Below, one piece after another: positions 45,328 through 54,228 of a DNA stretch of 64,000 nucleotides (position 1 is the first letter of the stretch; every line of letters begins with the position of its first letter). Under the pieces are notes generated by a model, which saw only the letters and a list, made by a program, of their open reading frames with translations, was not told where the DNA came from and did no database searches. The position numbers and the translations under genes are program-made. Source of the DNA: Candidatus Eiseniibacteriota bacterium (GTDB lineage: Bacteria; Eisenbacteria; RBG-16-71-46); contig JADJLL010000002.1 in the NCBI GenBank assembly GCA_016710095.1, forward strand, positions 124,001 through 188,000. The letters run 5' to 3'.

Positions 45328-46644
45328 ATGCAGGTCGTCGTCGTCGGTCTGGGCTACGTGGGTTCGGTGTGTTCGGCGTGTCTCGCGAGCCGCGGCCACA
45401 CGGTCGTGGGCGTGGACACCAGCGCCTTCAAGGTGGACTGCATCGAGCGGGGCGAGAGCCCGATCGTCGAGAAGGGTCTCGGCGAACTGATCTCGGCCGC
45501 GCGCGCGAACGGGAAGCTGACCGCGACCACCGAGATCGCGAAGGCGATGCCCGGCGCGGACGTCGTGCTCGTGTGCGTGGGCACGCCCTCGCGTGAAGAC
45601 GGCTCGCTCAACCTGGACCACGTGAAGCGCGCGTGCGCCGAAGTCGGCTCCGCGATCGCGTCGACCGGCAAGTTCACCACCGTCGTCATGCGCAGCACGA
45701 TGCTGCCCGGCTCGGTGCTCGACGAACTCACGCCGGTGATCGAGCAGGCCGCGGGCGGCAAGGCCGGCGAGAAGTTCGGCGTCGCGTACAACCCCGAGTT
45801 CCTGCGCGAAGGCACGGCGGTCGACGATTTCAACAACGCCGAGTACACGGTCATCGGCGCGGGCTGCGCTCGGGCGGGTGATTCGCTCAAGGCGCTCTAC
45901 GACGGCGTCGGCGGCGAGCTCATGGTGACGTCGATCCCGATCGCCGAGATGCTCAAGTACGTGAACAACTCGTTCCACGCGCTCAAGGTCGCATTCGCGA
46001 ACGAAGTCGGCCGCATCTGCAAGCGCGAGCACGTCGACAGCCACGCGGTCATGAAGCTCATGGTGCGCGACACGAAGCTCAACCTGTCGCCCTACTACCT
46101 GAGCCCGGGCTTCGCGTTCGGCGGCTCGTGCCTGCCGAAGGACGTGCGCGCGATCGTGTCGCGCTCGCGCCAGCACAACCTCGAGCTGCCCGTGCTCCAG
46201 AACATCATCCGCTCGAACGACGTGCACGTGGAGGACGCGATCCACCTGATCGAGCGCTTCAAGCAGCGCAAGGTGGGTTTCCTCGGACTGTCGTTCAAGG
46301 CCGGCACCGACGACCTGCGCGAGAGCCCGATCCTGCGCGTCATCGGAACGCTCGTCGGCAAGGGCTACGCCGTGCTTCTGCACGATCCGAACATCGACAT
46401 GGAGCGCGTGCTCGGCGCGAACCGCCGCTTCGTCGAAGACGAAGTGCCGTACCTGCCGGAGCGGCTCCGCGCGGACCTGCGCGAAGTCGTCGAATCGAGC
46501 GACGTGATCGTCGTGGGCAATCGCGCCCCGATCTATCGCGAGATCGGAACCATGATGCGCGAAGGCCAGGTGGTCGTGGACCTCGTCGACGGCGTGAAGC
46601 GCGAGAGCGTGACGCGCGGGGAGTACCATGGCCTCGCGTGGTAG
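45328..46644 (+). CDS. algD: GDP-mannose 6-dehydrogenase (AlgD type)
   Basis: 438 residues. VVVVGLGYVGSVCSACLASRG binds NAD; NPEFLREGTAVDDF, and PGFAFGGSCLPKDVRAI with catalytic Cys268, then VGFLGLSFKAGTDDLRESP are diagnostic. The Cys number and the C-terminal GKGYAVLLHDPNI... pattern follow Pseudomonas AlgD more closely than UDP-glucose dehydrogenases. It oxidises GDP-mannose to GDP-mannuronate with two NAD. I chose ATG 45328 because CCGGAGGGA lies 8-16 bp upstream and the Rossmann strand begins directly; an upstream open extension has no domain. ManC at 52.4 kb would supply the substrate. A UDP-sugar dehydrogenase role is less likely. Confidence 0.88.
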   Translation: MQVVVVGLGYVGSVCSACLASRGHTVVGVDTSAFKVDCIERGESPIVEKGLGELISAARANGKLTATTEIAKAMPGADVVLVCVGTPSREDGSLNLDHVKRACAEVGSAIASTGKFTTVVMRSTMLPGSVLDELTPVIEQAAGGKAGEKFGVAYNPEFLREGTAVDDFNNAEYTVIGAGCARAGDSLKALYDGVGGELMVTSIPIAEMLKYVNNSFHALKVAFANEVGRICKREHVDSHAVMKLMVRDTKLNLSPYYLSPGFAFGGSCLPKDVRAIVSRSRQHNLELPVLQNIIRSNDVHVEDAIHLIERFKQRKVGFLGLSFKAGTDDLRESPILRVIGTLVGKGYAVLLHDPNIDMERVLGANRRFVEDEVPYLPERLRADLREVVESSDVIVVGNRAPIYREIGTMMREGQVVVDLVDGVKRESVTRGEYHGLAW

Positions 46645-47845
46645 CGTCCTGCACCTGTCGCAGAACCTGACGCTGCCGTTCGACCGGCGCGTGTGGATGG
46701 AACTCAACGCGCTCAAAGGCGCGGGGTACGACGTGTCCGCGATCTGCCCGATGGGCGACGGCGGCACGCTGCCGTACGAAGAGCTGAACGGCATCCACAT
46801 CTGGCGCTACCCGCCGCCGCCCGAGGCCTCCGGCTTCGCGAGCTACGCGTGGGAGTTCCTGTACTGCTGGCTGCAGACCGCGCGTCTCACGATCACGGTG
46901 CTCGCGCGCCGCGGCTTCGACGTGATCCACAGCGCGAACCCGCCCGACACGTTCTGGGCGATCGCCGCCTTCTTCAAGCTGTTCGGGCGCAAGTTCGTGT
47001 TCGATCACCACGACCTGTGCCCCGAGCTGTACCTGTCGCGCTTCGGCGACAAGGGCGCGGGCTCGTTCCCGCACCGCGCGCTGCAGTGGCTCGAACGCAT
47101 GCAGTTCGCGACCGCGGACATGGTGATCTCGACGAACGACTCGTACCGCCAGGTCGCGATGTCGCGCGGCGGCAAGCGGCCCGACCGCGTGTTCGTCGTG
47201 CGCTCGGGCCCGAGCCAGAAGCGCTTCGGCGTCGTGCGCGAGAGCGAGCCGTCGCTCAAGCGCGGCAAGCCCTTCCTCGTCGCGTACCTCGGCGTCATGG
47301 CGCCGCAGGACGGCGTGGACCATCTCGTGCGCGCGGCGAAGGTGCTCGTGCAGGACCGCAAGCGCGACGACGTCGCGTTCACGTTCATCGGCGGCGGCGA
47401 TTCGTTCGCCGACCTCAAGGCGCTCACCACGAGCCTCGGCCTCGACGGCGTCTGCCAGTTCACGGGCCGCGTGCCCGACGCCGACGTCGAACGCATCCTC
47501 GCGACCGCCGACGTGTGCGTGAGCCCCGATCCCAAGAACCCGCTCAACGACGTCAGCACGATGAACAAGGTGCTCGAGTACATGGCGTGCGCGAAGCCGG
47601 TCGTGTGCTACGACCTGCGCGAGCACCGCTATTCGGCCGGTGAAGGCGCGCTGTACGCCGAGGCCGACGTGGTCGAGGACCTCGCCGCGAAGATCGAGCA
47701 ACTGCTGGACGACCCCGCGCTCCGCGAGCGCATGGGCGCCTACAACCGCGAGCGCTTCCTCACGCAGATGGCGTGGGAGCACAACGCGGGCGAACTGATT
47801 CGGGCCTACGAGACCCTATGCGGAACGCGCCGGGCGAACGGCTGA
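46628..47845 (+). CDS. Family 4 glycosyltransferase
   Basis: 405 residues, GT-B fold. LSQNLTLPFDRRVWMEL at the N-terminus and HSANPPDTFWAIA, FDHHDLCPELY are typical of GT4 enzymes in exopolysaccharide loci; PKNPLNDVSTMNKVLEYMACAKPV is the donor-binding segment. It starts at ATG 46628, 17 bp inside algD, in another frame, and its end overlaps the next start by 28 bp. Clean frame. Sugar specificity unknown; overlap with algD makes a uronosyl donor conceivable, but that is inference. Confidence 0.87.
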   Translation: MASRGSVLHLSQNLTLPFDRRVWMELNALKGAGYDVSAICPMGDGGTLPYEELNGIHIWRYPPPPEASGFASYAWEFLYCWLQTARLTITVLARRGFDVIHSANPPDTFWAIAAFFKLFGRKFVFDHHDLCPELYLSRFGDKGAGSFPHRALQWLERMQFATADMVISTNDSYRQVAMSRGGKRPDRVFVVRSGPSQKRFGVVRESEPSLKRGKPFLVAYLGVMAPQDGVDHLVRAAKVLVQDRKRDDVAFTFIGGGDSFADLKALTTSLGLDGVCQFTGRVPDADVERILATADVCVSPDPKNPLNDVSTMNKVLEYMACAKPVVCYDLREHRYSAGEGALYAEADVVEDLAAKIEQLLDDPALRERMGAYNRERFLTQMAWEHNAGELIRAYETLCGTRRANG

Positions 47846-49008
47846 AAGTCGTGCTCGCCGAGAGCGGGCGGAGCGTGGGAGGGACCGAGCGCGTGGTGTG
47901 GGAACTCGCCACGCGGCTTTCCCCTCAGCGCTTCGACGTCTCCGTGTGGCTCAGTCCGGTCAAGGAACTCGACGAGTTCGCGGCGGCGCTCGAGGCCCGC
48001 GGCCTCGGTGTCGAACGGATCGCCGAGGTGGATTCGCGCTGGGACTGGCGCGGCATGCTCGACACGTGGATGCGCCTGCGCAAGGCGCGCCCGGCCGTGC
48101 TGCACGTGCATCACGTCTGGCCCGCCGCCGACCGCTACCTGTGCATGCTCGCGCGTGCCGCGGGCGTGCGGCACGTCGTCGTGACGGAGCACATCGTGGG
48201 CGAGTCGCACTCCGACGGCCAGCGCGCGCTCAAGCGCGACGAGCTGCTGCGCGCGGACGCCGTCACGGCGGTCTGCGGCGCGGTCGCCGACACGCTCGTG
48301 CGCGACTACGGCATCGGCCGCGACCGCGTGCGCGTGGTGCCGAACGGCGCCGAGGTGCCCGACGAGGACTCCGAGGCGATGCCCGCGAAGGCGTGGCGCG
48401 AGCGCTTCCACGCGTCGCTCATCCGCCCGCTCTGGGTGGTCGCCGGACGGCTCGAGGACCAGAAGGGCCACGCCGTGCTGTTCGACGCGCTCGCCGAACT
48501 CTGGAAGCGCGGGCTCGACTACTCGCTCGTCGTCGCCGGCGACGGCACGCTGCGCGGTCCGCTCGAAGAGCGCGCGCGCACCCTCGGCATCGAACGCAAG
48601 ATCCACTTCGTGGGCGCGCTCGACGACGTCGGGCCGCTGCTCGCGGCGTCCGACGCCGTGCTGTTGCCGTCGCTGTGGGAAGGGCTGCCGCTCATCCTGC
48701 TCGAGGCGATGGCGCGCTCGCGCCCCGTGATCGCGACCGCGGTCGGAGGCGTGCCCGAACTGATCGAGCACGGCGTGAACGGCCATCTCGTGCCGCCGTC
48801 CGACGTGCCCGCGCTCGCCGACGCGCTCGAACTGTTCCATCGCAAGACCGACCGCGCCGCCCGCATGGGCCGCGCCGGCGGCGAACTCGTGCGCCGCGAC
48901 TACACGTGGGCCGCGGTGGCCGACGGGTTCGAGGCCGTGTACGACGACGTGCTCGGGCTGGCGACGTTCTCGCCCGCCGAGCCCGCGCGCCCCCGGAGGG
49001 GACGATGA
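47818..49008 (+). CDS. Family 4 glycosyltransferase
   Basis: 396 residues with SVGGTERVVWELATRLS near the N-terminus (acceptor loop), VVAGRLEDQKGHAVLFDAL, and PSLWEGLPLILLEAMARSRP with the E-x7-E donor motif. ATG 47818 is chosen because the homologous core begins right after it and it gives overlap with the preceding gene typical for this operon. It ends at TGA 49008 overlapping the next start (ATGA). Clean frame; adds one sugar in the cytoplasm, donor unknown. Confidence 0.87.
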   Translation: MRNAPGERLKVVLAESGRSVGGTERVVWELATRLSPQRFDVSVWLSPVKELDEFAAALEARGLGVERIAEVDSRWDWRGMLDTWMRLRKARPAVLHVHHVWPAADRYLCMLARAAGVRHVVVTEHIVGESHSDGQRALKRDELLRADAVTAVCGAVADTLVRDYGIGRDRVRVVPNGAEVPDEDSEAMPAKAWRERFHASLIRPLWVVAGRLEDQKGHAVLFDALAELWKRGLDYSLVVAGDGTLRGPLEERARTLGIERKIHFVGALDDVGPLLAASDAVLLPSLWEGLPLILLEAMARSRPVIATAVGGVPELIEHGVNGHLVPPSDVPALADALELFHRKTDRAARMGRAGGELVRRDYTWAAVADGFEAVYDDVLGLATFSPAEPARPRRGR

Positions 49009-49985
49009 CGCTCGGCGTCGTCATTCCCTGCTACCGCCAGGAGCGGTTCCTGCCGCGCACGATCGCCGCGCTCGAAGCGGCGCTCGCCGGACGCGAATGG
49101 CGCGGCGTGCTCGTGCTGAGCGCGCCCGGTGAAGCGACCGCGCTGCCCGAACTGTCCGCGCGCTGGAGCGTGCTGCGCCCCGAAGTCGCGCGCCCGCTCA
49201 CGCCCGGCGCGGCGCGCAACCGCGGCTTCGCCGCGTGCGGCGGCGCGTGGGTGCTGTTCGTGGACGCCGACGTCGAGGTGAACGCCGCGTGGATCGCGCG
49301 CGCGCTCGACGAGGCCGCACGCGACAGCGCGAACGCGGACGGCGGCTACTGGGGACGGCTCGAGGAGTGGTTCGTGGACGGCGGCGCCGAACGCCCCGGC
49401 ATGCGGGACATGTACCGCGTGGGCGACGGCGACCGCTCGAGCGATTACCTCGCGACGCTCGCGCTCTATCGCCGCGAGGGGCTCGAGCGCGCCGGCGCGT
49501 ACGACCCGCGGCTGAACTCCGAGGAGGATTTCGAGCTGGGCGTGCGGCTTCGCGCGCACGGCTTCGCGCTGCGTTCGCTCGCGCCGATGGCGGCGAAGCA
49601 CTGGAGCGCGCCGCGGCCGAGCTTTTCGGAGATCGGGCGCCGCTGGGCGACCGGGCTGTGTTTCGGGCAGGGACAGGTGCTGCGGCTGACGCTCGGCACG
49701 CCGGGCTTCGGCGCGCACGTCGCGCGGCAGGCGCACTACTTCGCGACGCTCGCGCTCTGGGCCGCGGCGCCGGTCGCGTTCGCCATCGCCGGGCCGCGCG
49801 CGCTGGCGGCGTGGTCGCTCGCGCCGATCGCGCTCTTCCTGCTGATGACGCTGCGCAAGAAGAGCGCGCGTCTCGCGCTGCACTCGCTGCTCACGTGGAC
49901 GGTCAACGCCGCCGGCATGGTCGTGGGATTCGCGCAGGGCGGCCGCGCGCCGCACGGCGCGCTCGACTGGGGGAAAGCGTCGTGA
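49005..49985 (+). CDS. Family 2 glycosyltransferase with C-terminal membrane helices
   Basis: 326 residues. LGVVIPCYRQERFLPRT is the N-terminal GT2 strand; TPGAARNRGFAACGGAWVLFVDADVEV contains the DxD motif; RLNSEEDFELGVRLRAHGF is the acceptor-side ED motif. Two to three hydrophobic helices after residue 240 anchor it in the membrane. ATG 49005 has CCGGAGGGG 6-14 bp upstream and overlaps the previous stop. The next gene starts inside its stop (GTGA). Confidence 0.87.
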   Translation: MTLGVVIPCYRQERFLPRTIAALEAALAGREWRGVLVLSAPGEATALPELSARWSVLRPEVARPLTPGAARNRGFAACGGAWVLFVDADVEVNAAWIARALDEAARDSANADGGYWGRLEEWFVDGGAERPGMRDMYRVGDGDRSSDYLATLALYRREGLERAGAYDPRLNSEEDFELGVRLRAHGFALRSLAPMAAKHWSAPRPSFSEIGRRWATGLCFGQGQVLRLTLGTPGFGAHVARQAHYFATLALWAAAPVAFAIAGPRALAAWSLAPIALFLLMTLRKKSARLALHSLLTWTVNAAGMVVGFAQGGRAPHGALDWGKAS

Positions 49986-51202
49986 CGATCCACGGAGTGG
50001 TGGACAACGACATCTACCCGGCGCGCTTCGGCGGCTCGCAGCGCTCGTTCGGGCTCGCGCGCGGACTCGCGCGCGCCCATCGCGTGCGCGTGCTCTGCGT
50101 CGTGCCCAACCGCTGCGAGGGCGCCGCGGAGGAGCGCGTCGCGGGCGTCGAGCTGCGCCGCCGCAAGGCGTGGCACACGTCGCTCGCGTGGCGGCTCGAG
50201 CAGGCGAAGCTCGCGCCGCTGTTCGCGGCCGAGTCCGGTCACCGCGGCAACGCCGCGCGCTACGCGGCCGAACTCGCGGCCCCGGCGCACGGCGCCGGAG
50301 GCGCCGGAGTCACCGACCGCCCCGACGTCGTGACCGCCGACCTCAACGTGAGCGCCGTGCTCGAGCGCGCGAAGGCGCCGCTGCGCGTGTACACCTCGCA
50401 CAACGTCGAGTTCGACCGGTTCACGCACGCCGCGCCGCCCGTGGCGCTGCGCGCGTCGTGGGCGAACCGCCTGCGCGCGATCGAGCAGCGCGCGGTGTCG
50501 CGCGCCGACCTCACCGTGGTGTGCACCGACGACGACGCGCGCCGCATGCGCGAACTCTACGGCGCGTCCGCGGAGCAGCTCGTCGTGATCCCGAACGGCT
50601 TCGACGAAACCGAACTGCGCGCGCCGTTGCCGGGCGAGCGCGACGCCGCGCGCGCCGCGCTGGGACTCGCCCGGGACGAGTACGTCGCCGTGTTCGTGGG
50701 CGCCGACTGGGGCCCGAACCGCGAAGCGCTCGCCGCGCTCACCGAACGCGTGATGCCGGCGCTCGCGAGCGAAGGCGTGAAGCTGCTCGTCGTCGGCACC
50801 GTGACGCGCGCCCTGGCCGGGCGGCGCGAACCGTGGCTGATCGCGCACGGCGAGGCGCCGGCGATCCTGCCGCTGCTGCACGCGGCCGACGCGGGACTGA
50901 ATCCCGTCCTTTCGGGCGGAGGGAGCAACGTGAAGGTGCCGACCTATCTCGCGGCGGGACTCGCGGTGGTCACGACCCCGTTCGGCGTGCGAGGCTATGC
51001 CCCGCTCGAGCCGCACGTGGTGGTGGCGGAAGTGGATGCGTTCGCGGACGCGCTGCGTGCGCGGCCCGCGGGCCACGGAGCGCGCGGCATGCGCGCGCCC
51101 GAGGCGCTGGGCGAGTACGCGTGGGGACGGCTCGGCGAGAAGCTGGGCGAGGACATGGAGCGCCGGCTGCGATCCGCCGCCGGCACGAAGGGAGCGGCCT
51201 GA
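49982..51202 (+). CDS. Family 4-like glycosyltransferase
   Basis: 406 residues starting at GTG 49982. The N-terminal domain has FGGSQRSFGLARGLARAH; YTSHNVEFDRF and VCTDDDARRMRELYG follow, then VVIPNGFDETELRAP and a donor domain with GADWGPNREAL, GGGSNVKVPTYLAAG in place of the usual E-x7-E line, similar to the subgroup where Ser/Asn-x-Lys binds the donor phosphate. Clean frame; stop and next start overlap as TGATG. Sugar unknown. Confidence 0.84.
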   Translation: MTIHGVVDNDIYPARFGGSQRSFGLARGLARAHRVRVLCVVPNRCEGAAEERVAGVELRRRKAWHTSLAWRLEQAKLAPLFAAESGHRGNAARYAAELAAPAHGAGGAGVTDRPDVVTADLNVSAVLERAKAPLRVYTSHNVEFDRFTHAAPPVALRASWANRLRAIEQRAVSRADLTVVCTDDDARRMRELYGASAEQLVVIPNGFDETELRAPLPGERDAARAALGLARDEYVAVFVGADWGPNREALAALTERVMPALASEGVKLLVVGTVTRALAGRREPWLIAHGEAPAILPLLHAADAGLNPVLSGGGSNVKVPTYLAAGLAVVTTPFGVRGYAPLEPHVVVAEVDAFADALRARPAGHGARGMRAPEALGEYAWGRLGEKLGEDMERRLRSAAGTKGAA

Positions 51203-52293
51203 TGCGCGTCGCGATGATCGGCCAGAAGGGCATTCCGGCCACGTACGGCGGCATCGAGCGCCACGTGGACGAGATCGCGCGCCGCCTCGTGCCCATGGGC
51301 ATCGACGTGGACGTGTTCTGCCGCCTGTACTACACGCCGGCGGGAGCGGAGTACCACGGCGTGAAGCTGCTGCGCCGCCCGAGCATCCACACGAAGCACC
51401 TCGACGCGATCACGCACACGACGTGGGCGACGATGGAGTCGATCTTCCGGCGCTACGACATCGTGCACTTCCACGCGCTCGGGCCCGCGATCTTCTCGGG
51501 CCTGCCGCGCCTGACGGGCGCCAAGACCGCGGTGACCGTGCACGGTCTCGACTGGCAGCGCGAGAAGTGGGGCAAGTTCGCGCGCTGGTTCCTGCGCCAG
51601 TGCGAAGGCCCGGCCGCGCACCTGCCCGACCGCACGATCGTGGTGAGCAAGACGCTGCGCCAGCATTTCCGCGAGGCGCACCACTGCGACGCCGCGTTCA
51701 TCCCGAACGGGACGAACCTGCCCGTCGTGCGGCCGCCGAAGAAGATCACGCAGCTCGGGCTCACGCCCGGCAAGTACGTGCTGTTCGTGGGACGGCTCGT
51801 GCCCGAGAAGGGCGTGCACTACCTGTGCGAGGCGTTCCAGCAGATCGACACCGACATGAAGCTCGCGCTGGTCGGCGGGCTGTCGTTCTCGCAGGGCTAC
51901 GTGGACGTGCTCAAGAAGTACGAGAGCGACCGGATCCGCCTGCTCGACTACGTGTTCGGCGAGTCGCTCGACGAGCTCTGGAGCAACGCCTACTGCGTCG
52001 TGCAGCCGTCCACCATGGAAGGGCTGTCGATCGCGCTGCTCGAGGCGCTCTCGTACGGGCGCTGCGTGCTCATCTCGGACATCCCGGAGAACATGGAAGT
52101 CGCCGAGGAATGCGCGGTGAGCTTCCGCAGCAAGGACGTCGGCGACCTGAAGGAGAAGCTCGAGCACCTGATCCGCAACCCGGACGTGGTGCACAGCTTC
52201 GGCGACCGGGCGCGGCAGCACATCCTGCAGCACTACTCGTGGGACAAGGTGGCCGAGTCCACCGCCGAGCTGTACCGCTCGATGCTGGCCTGA
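51202..52293 (+). CDS. DUF1972/rhamnosyltransferase-like family 4 glycosyltransferase
   Basis: 363 residues. MRVAMIGQKGIPATYGGIERHVDEIARRL is the start of GT4 enzymes with a DUF1972 N-terminus, several of which are rhamnosyl- or galactosyltransferases; FVGRLVPEKGVHYLCEAF and PSTMEGLSIALLEALSYG give the donor domain with E-x7-E. Start ATG 51202 shares one base with the previous stop. It ends the 42.7-52.3 kb operon; 70 bp of GC-rich spacer with only a weak hairpin follow before manC. Confidence 0.87.
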   Translation: MRVAMIGQKGIPATYGGIERHVDEIARRLVPMGIDVDVFCRLYYTPAGAEYHGVKLLRRPSIHTKHLDAITHTTWATMESIFRRYDIVHFHALGPAIFSGLPRLTGAKTAVTVHGLDWQREKWGKFARWFLRQCEGPAAHLPDRTIVVSKTLRQHFREAHHCDAAFIPNGTNLPVVRPPKKITQLGLTPGKYVLFVGRLVPEKGVHYLCEAFQQIDTDMKLALVGGLSFSQGYVDVLKKYESDRIRLLDYVFGESLDELWSNAYCVVQPSTMEGLSIALLEALSYGRCVLISDIPENMEVAEECAVSFRSKDVGDLKEKLEHLIRNPDVVHSFGDRARQHILQHYSWDKVAESTAELYRSMLA

Positions 52294-52324
52294 GGCGCGC
52301 GGGCTCGGGGACCCGGGGGGGGCG

Positions 52325-52353
52325 TTGTCGCTCCCCGTGCCCTGTGCTAAACC
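52325..52353 (+). promoter_or_regulatory. Candidate manC promoter with very short or no leader
   Basis: TTGTCG (52325-52330), 17-bp spacer, TAAACC (52348-52353) with GC before it; the ATG at 52364 is only 10 bp further. No Shine-Dalgarno sequence precedes the ATG. The -10 region (GCTAAACCTG) resembles the one at 42406 (GCTAACCTG). Confidence 0.4.
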
Positions 52354-52363
52354 TGCCGCCCAC

Positions 52364-53422
52364 ATGGCACTTCCGACGACACGACCCGGCGCCCTGATCC
52401 TCGCGGGTGGCCGCGGCGAACGCTTCTGGCCGTGGAGCACGGCGGCCCGTCCCAAGCAGTTGCTGCCGCTCGCACGCGGAGGGCGGACGCTGCTCGCCGC
52501 CACGTTCGAGCGCGCCTGCCGCATCGTCGAGCCCTCGCGCGTCGTGGTCATGACCGCGGAATCCCTCGTCGACGCCTGCCGGGCCGAGTGCCCCGGAGCC
52601 GTCGTCGTGGGCGAGCCCGTCATGCGGAACACCGCGCCCGCGATCGCGGCCGCCGCGGCGTTCTTCGGCCCCGGCGATCCGTTCGCGGTGCTGCCGTCCG
52701 ATCACGCGATCGACGACGAGGACGCGTTCGAGGCGGACTTCCGCCGCGCGATGGAACTCGCCGCGCGCGACGCCGTGCTCGTGACGTTCGGCATCAAGCC
52801 GACGGCGCCCGAGACCAACTTCGGCTACGTGAAGCGCGGGGCGAAGCTCGCCGACCGCCTGCATCGCGTGGCGCAGTTCACCGAGAAGCCCGACCGTGAC
52901 CGCGCGACCGCGTGGGTGGCGAGCGGTGAGTACGCGTGGAACAGCGGCATGTTCGTCTGGACGCGCCGCACGTTCATGGCCGCGCTCGAAGCCGGCCGGC
53001 CCGCGATCGCGGCACCGCTCGCCGGACTGTCGTTCGCGCCGGGGCAGGAGCGCGAGTTCGAGCAGGCGCTGCGCGACATCTTCCCCTCGCTCGAGTCGAT
53101 CTCCGTGGACTACGCCGTGCTCGAGGGCTCGCCGAACACCGTCGTGATCGAAGCGGGCTTCGACTGGGACGACCTCGGCTCGTGGAGCGCCTGGGCGCGC
53201 CGCGAGAAGCGCGACGAGCGCGGCAACGTCGTCTTCGGCGACGCGGTGCCCGTCGAATGCGACAATTGCATCGTGGTGGGCGACGGCGTGACCGCCGCGC
53301 CGCTGCGGCTCAAGGACATGATCGTCGTCGCGACGAAGAACGGCGTGCTCGCCTGCCATCTCGACGACAGCGAGCACGTGCGCAAGGTCTCCGAAGCCGT
53401 CCGCGCGCGGGTGAAGGCGTGA
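52364..53422 (+). CDS. manC: Mannose-1-phosphate guanylyltransferase
   Basis: 352 residues, nucleotidyltransferase domain only, without the phosphomannose isomerase domain of long ManC forms. LAGGRGERFWPWSTAARPKQLLPL (shown by residues 13-23 and the Lys) is the pyrophosphorylase signature; PSDHAI, FGYVKRG, FTEKPDRD and WNSGMFVW are mannose-specific blocks, with DWDDLGSW near the end. It makes GDP-mannose from GTP and mannose-1-phosphate, the substrate of the AlgD-type dehydrogenase and of mannosyltransferases. ATG 52364 is chosen since the domain starts immediately after; the longer frame from 52325 adds nothing. Stop overlaps the lipoprotein start (GTGA). Confidence 0.93.
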   Translation: MALPTTRPGALILAGGRGERFWPWSTAARPKQLLPLARGGRTLLAATFERACRIVEPSRVVVMTAESLVDACRAECPGAVVVGEPVMRNTAPAIAAAAAFFGPGDPFAVLPSDHAIDDEDAFEADFRRAMELAARDAVLVTFGIKPTAPETNFGYVKRGAKLADRLHRVAQFTEKPDRDRATAWVASGEYAWNSGMFVWTRRTFMAALEAGRPAIAAPLAGLSFAPGQEREFEQALRDIFPSLESISVDYAVLEGSPNTVVIEAGFDWDDLGSWSAWARREKRDERGNVVFGDAVPVECDNCIVVGDGVTAAPLRLKDMIVVATKNGVLACHLDDSEHVRKVSEAVRARVKA

Positions 53423-54228
53423 GGGCCACGACGCGCGTCGCGCGCTTCCTGCTGCCCGCCGGCCTGCTCGCGCTGCTCGTCTCGTGCGCGCCCGCGCCAC
53501 AGGGCCCGGCCTCGCTGCCCGCTCCGCCGGCCGCGACGCCCCCGGCCACCACGCCCGCCGTGCCCGCGACGCCGAAGCCGGTCGTCGCGTCGCCCGCCGC
53601 GCCCGACACCGTGCCGTCGCCCGCGGCGCTCGCGGTGCTCGCCTCGATTCCCGAGCCGCTCGGTGACACGCCGCGCGGCAAGAAGGGCAAGGACGCTCCG
53701 GGCACGCCGCCTCCGGCTCCGAAGCCCGTCTCGATTCCCGCGCCCGCCGAGATGGCCGACTCGCTGCAGTCGGGCGAAGTCTCGGCTCCGTCGGACGCGC
53801 CCGCGAAGCCCGTCGCCGCGACGAACACTCCCGACACGGCGAGCATTCCGGTGCCCGCGCCCACGCGCGCGCTGGGGCAGGACGCGCCCGCGCTCCCGCC
53901 CACGCCGGCTGCTCCCGCTCCGCCGGCCGCCGAGCCGCCCGCGACTCCCGCGCAGCCCGCCGCCGAACCCATCGAGAGCGCGGCCGCGGCCGACACGTGC
54001 TGGCGCGTGCAAGTCGGCGCGCCCTCGGTGCGCGCGAAGGCCGCTCGCCTGCGCGCCGCCGCCGAATCGCAGCTGCTCATGCGCATGGTCGTCGAACACG
54101 AACGCGGGCTCTGGAAGGTGCGCACGCAGGACTGCGTGAACCGCACCACCGCCGAGAGCCTCAAGGCGCGCGCGCTCGCGTCCGGATTCCAGGGCGTGTT
54201 CCTCGTGCGGTACATCAAGCGCCCATGA
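53419..54228 (+). CDS. SPOR-domain lipoprotein with Pro/Ala-rich linker
   Basis: 269 residues from GTG 53419. A signal peptide with lipobox LVSC puts the lipidated cysteine at residue 23; then about 160 residues of Pro/Ala/Thr-rich linker, and a C-terminal domain (CWRVQVGAPSVRAKAARLRAAA ... GFQGVFLVRY, quoted in parts) with the beta-alpha-beta pattern of SPOR domains, which bind denuded peptidoglycan. Two cysteines in that domain (CWRV and DCVN) could pair. It is probably anchored in the outer or inner membrane and touches septal or growing peptidoglycan. Its overlap with manC and the GlmU-like gene ties it to envelope precursor genes; link to the polysaccharide is unproven. Confidence 0.75.
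   Translation: MRATTRVARFLLPAGLLALLVSCAPAPQGPASLPAPPAATPPATTPAVPATPKPVVASPAAPDTVPSPAALAVLASIPEPLGDTPRGKKGKDAPGTPPPAPKPVSIPAPAEMADSLQSGEVSAPSDAPAKPVAATNTPDTASIPVPAPTRALGQDAPALPPTPAAPAPPAAEPPATPAQPAAEPIESAAAADTCWRVQVGAPSVRAKAARLRAAAESQLLMRMVVEHERGLWKVRTQDCVNRTTAESLKARALASGFQGVFLVRYIKRP

Noticed and set aside
39804..53422. A classical alginate operon
   Set aside because: AlgD-, ManC- and AlgI-like proteins are present but no synthase, epimerase, lyase or export porin of the alginate system was found.
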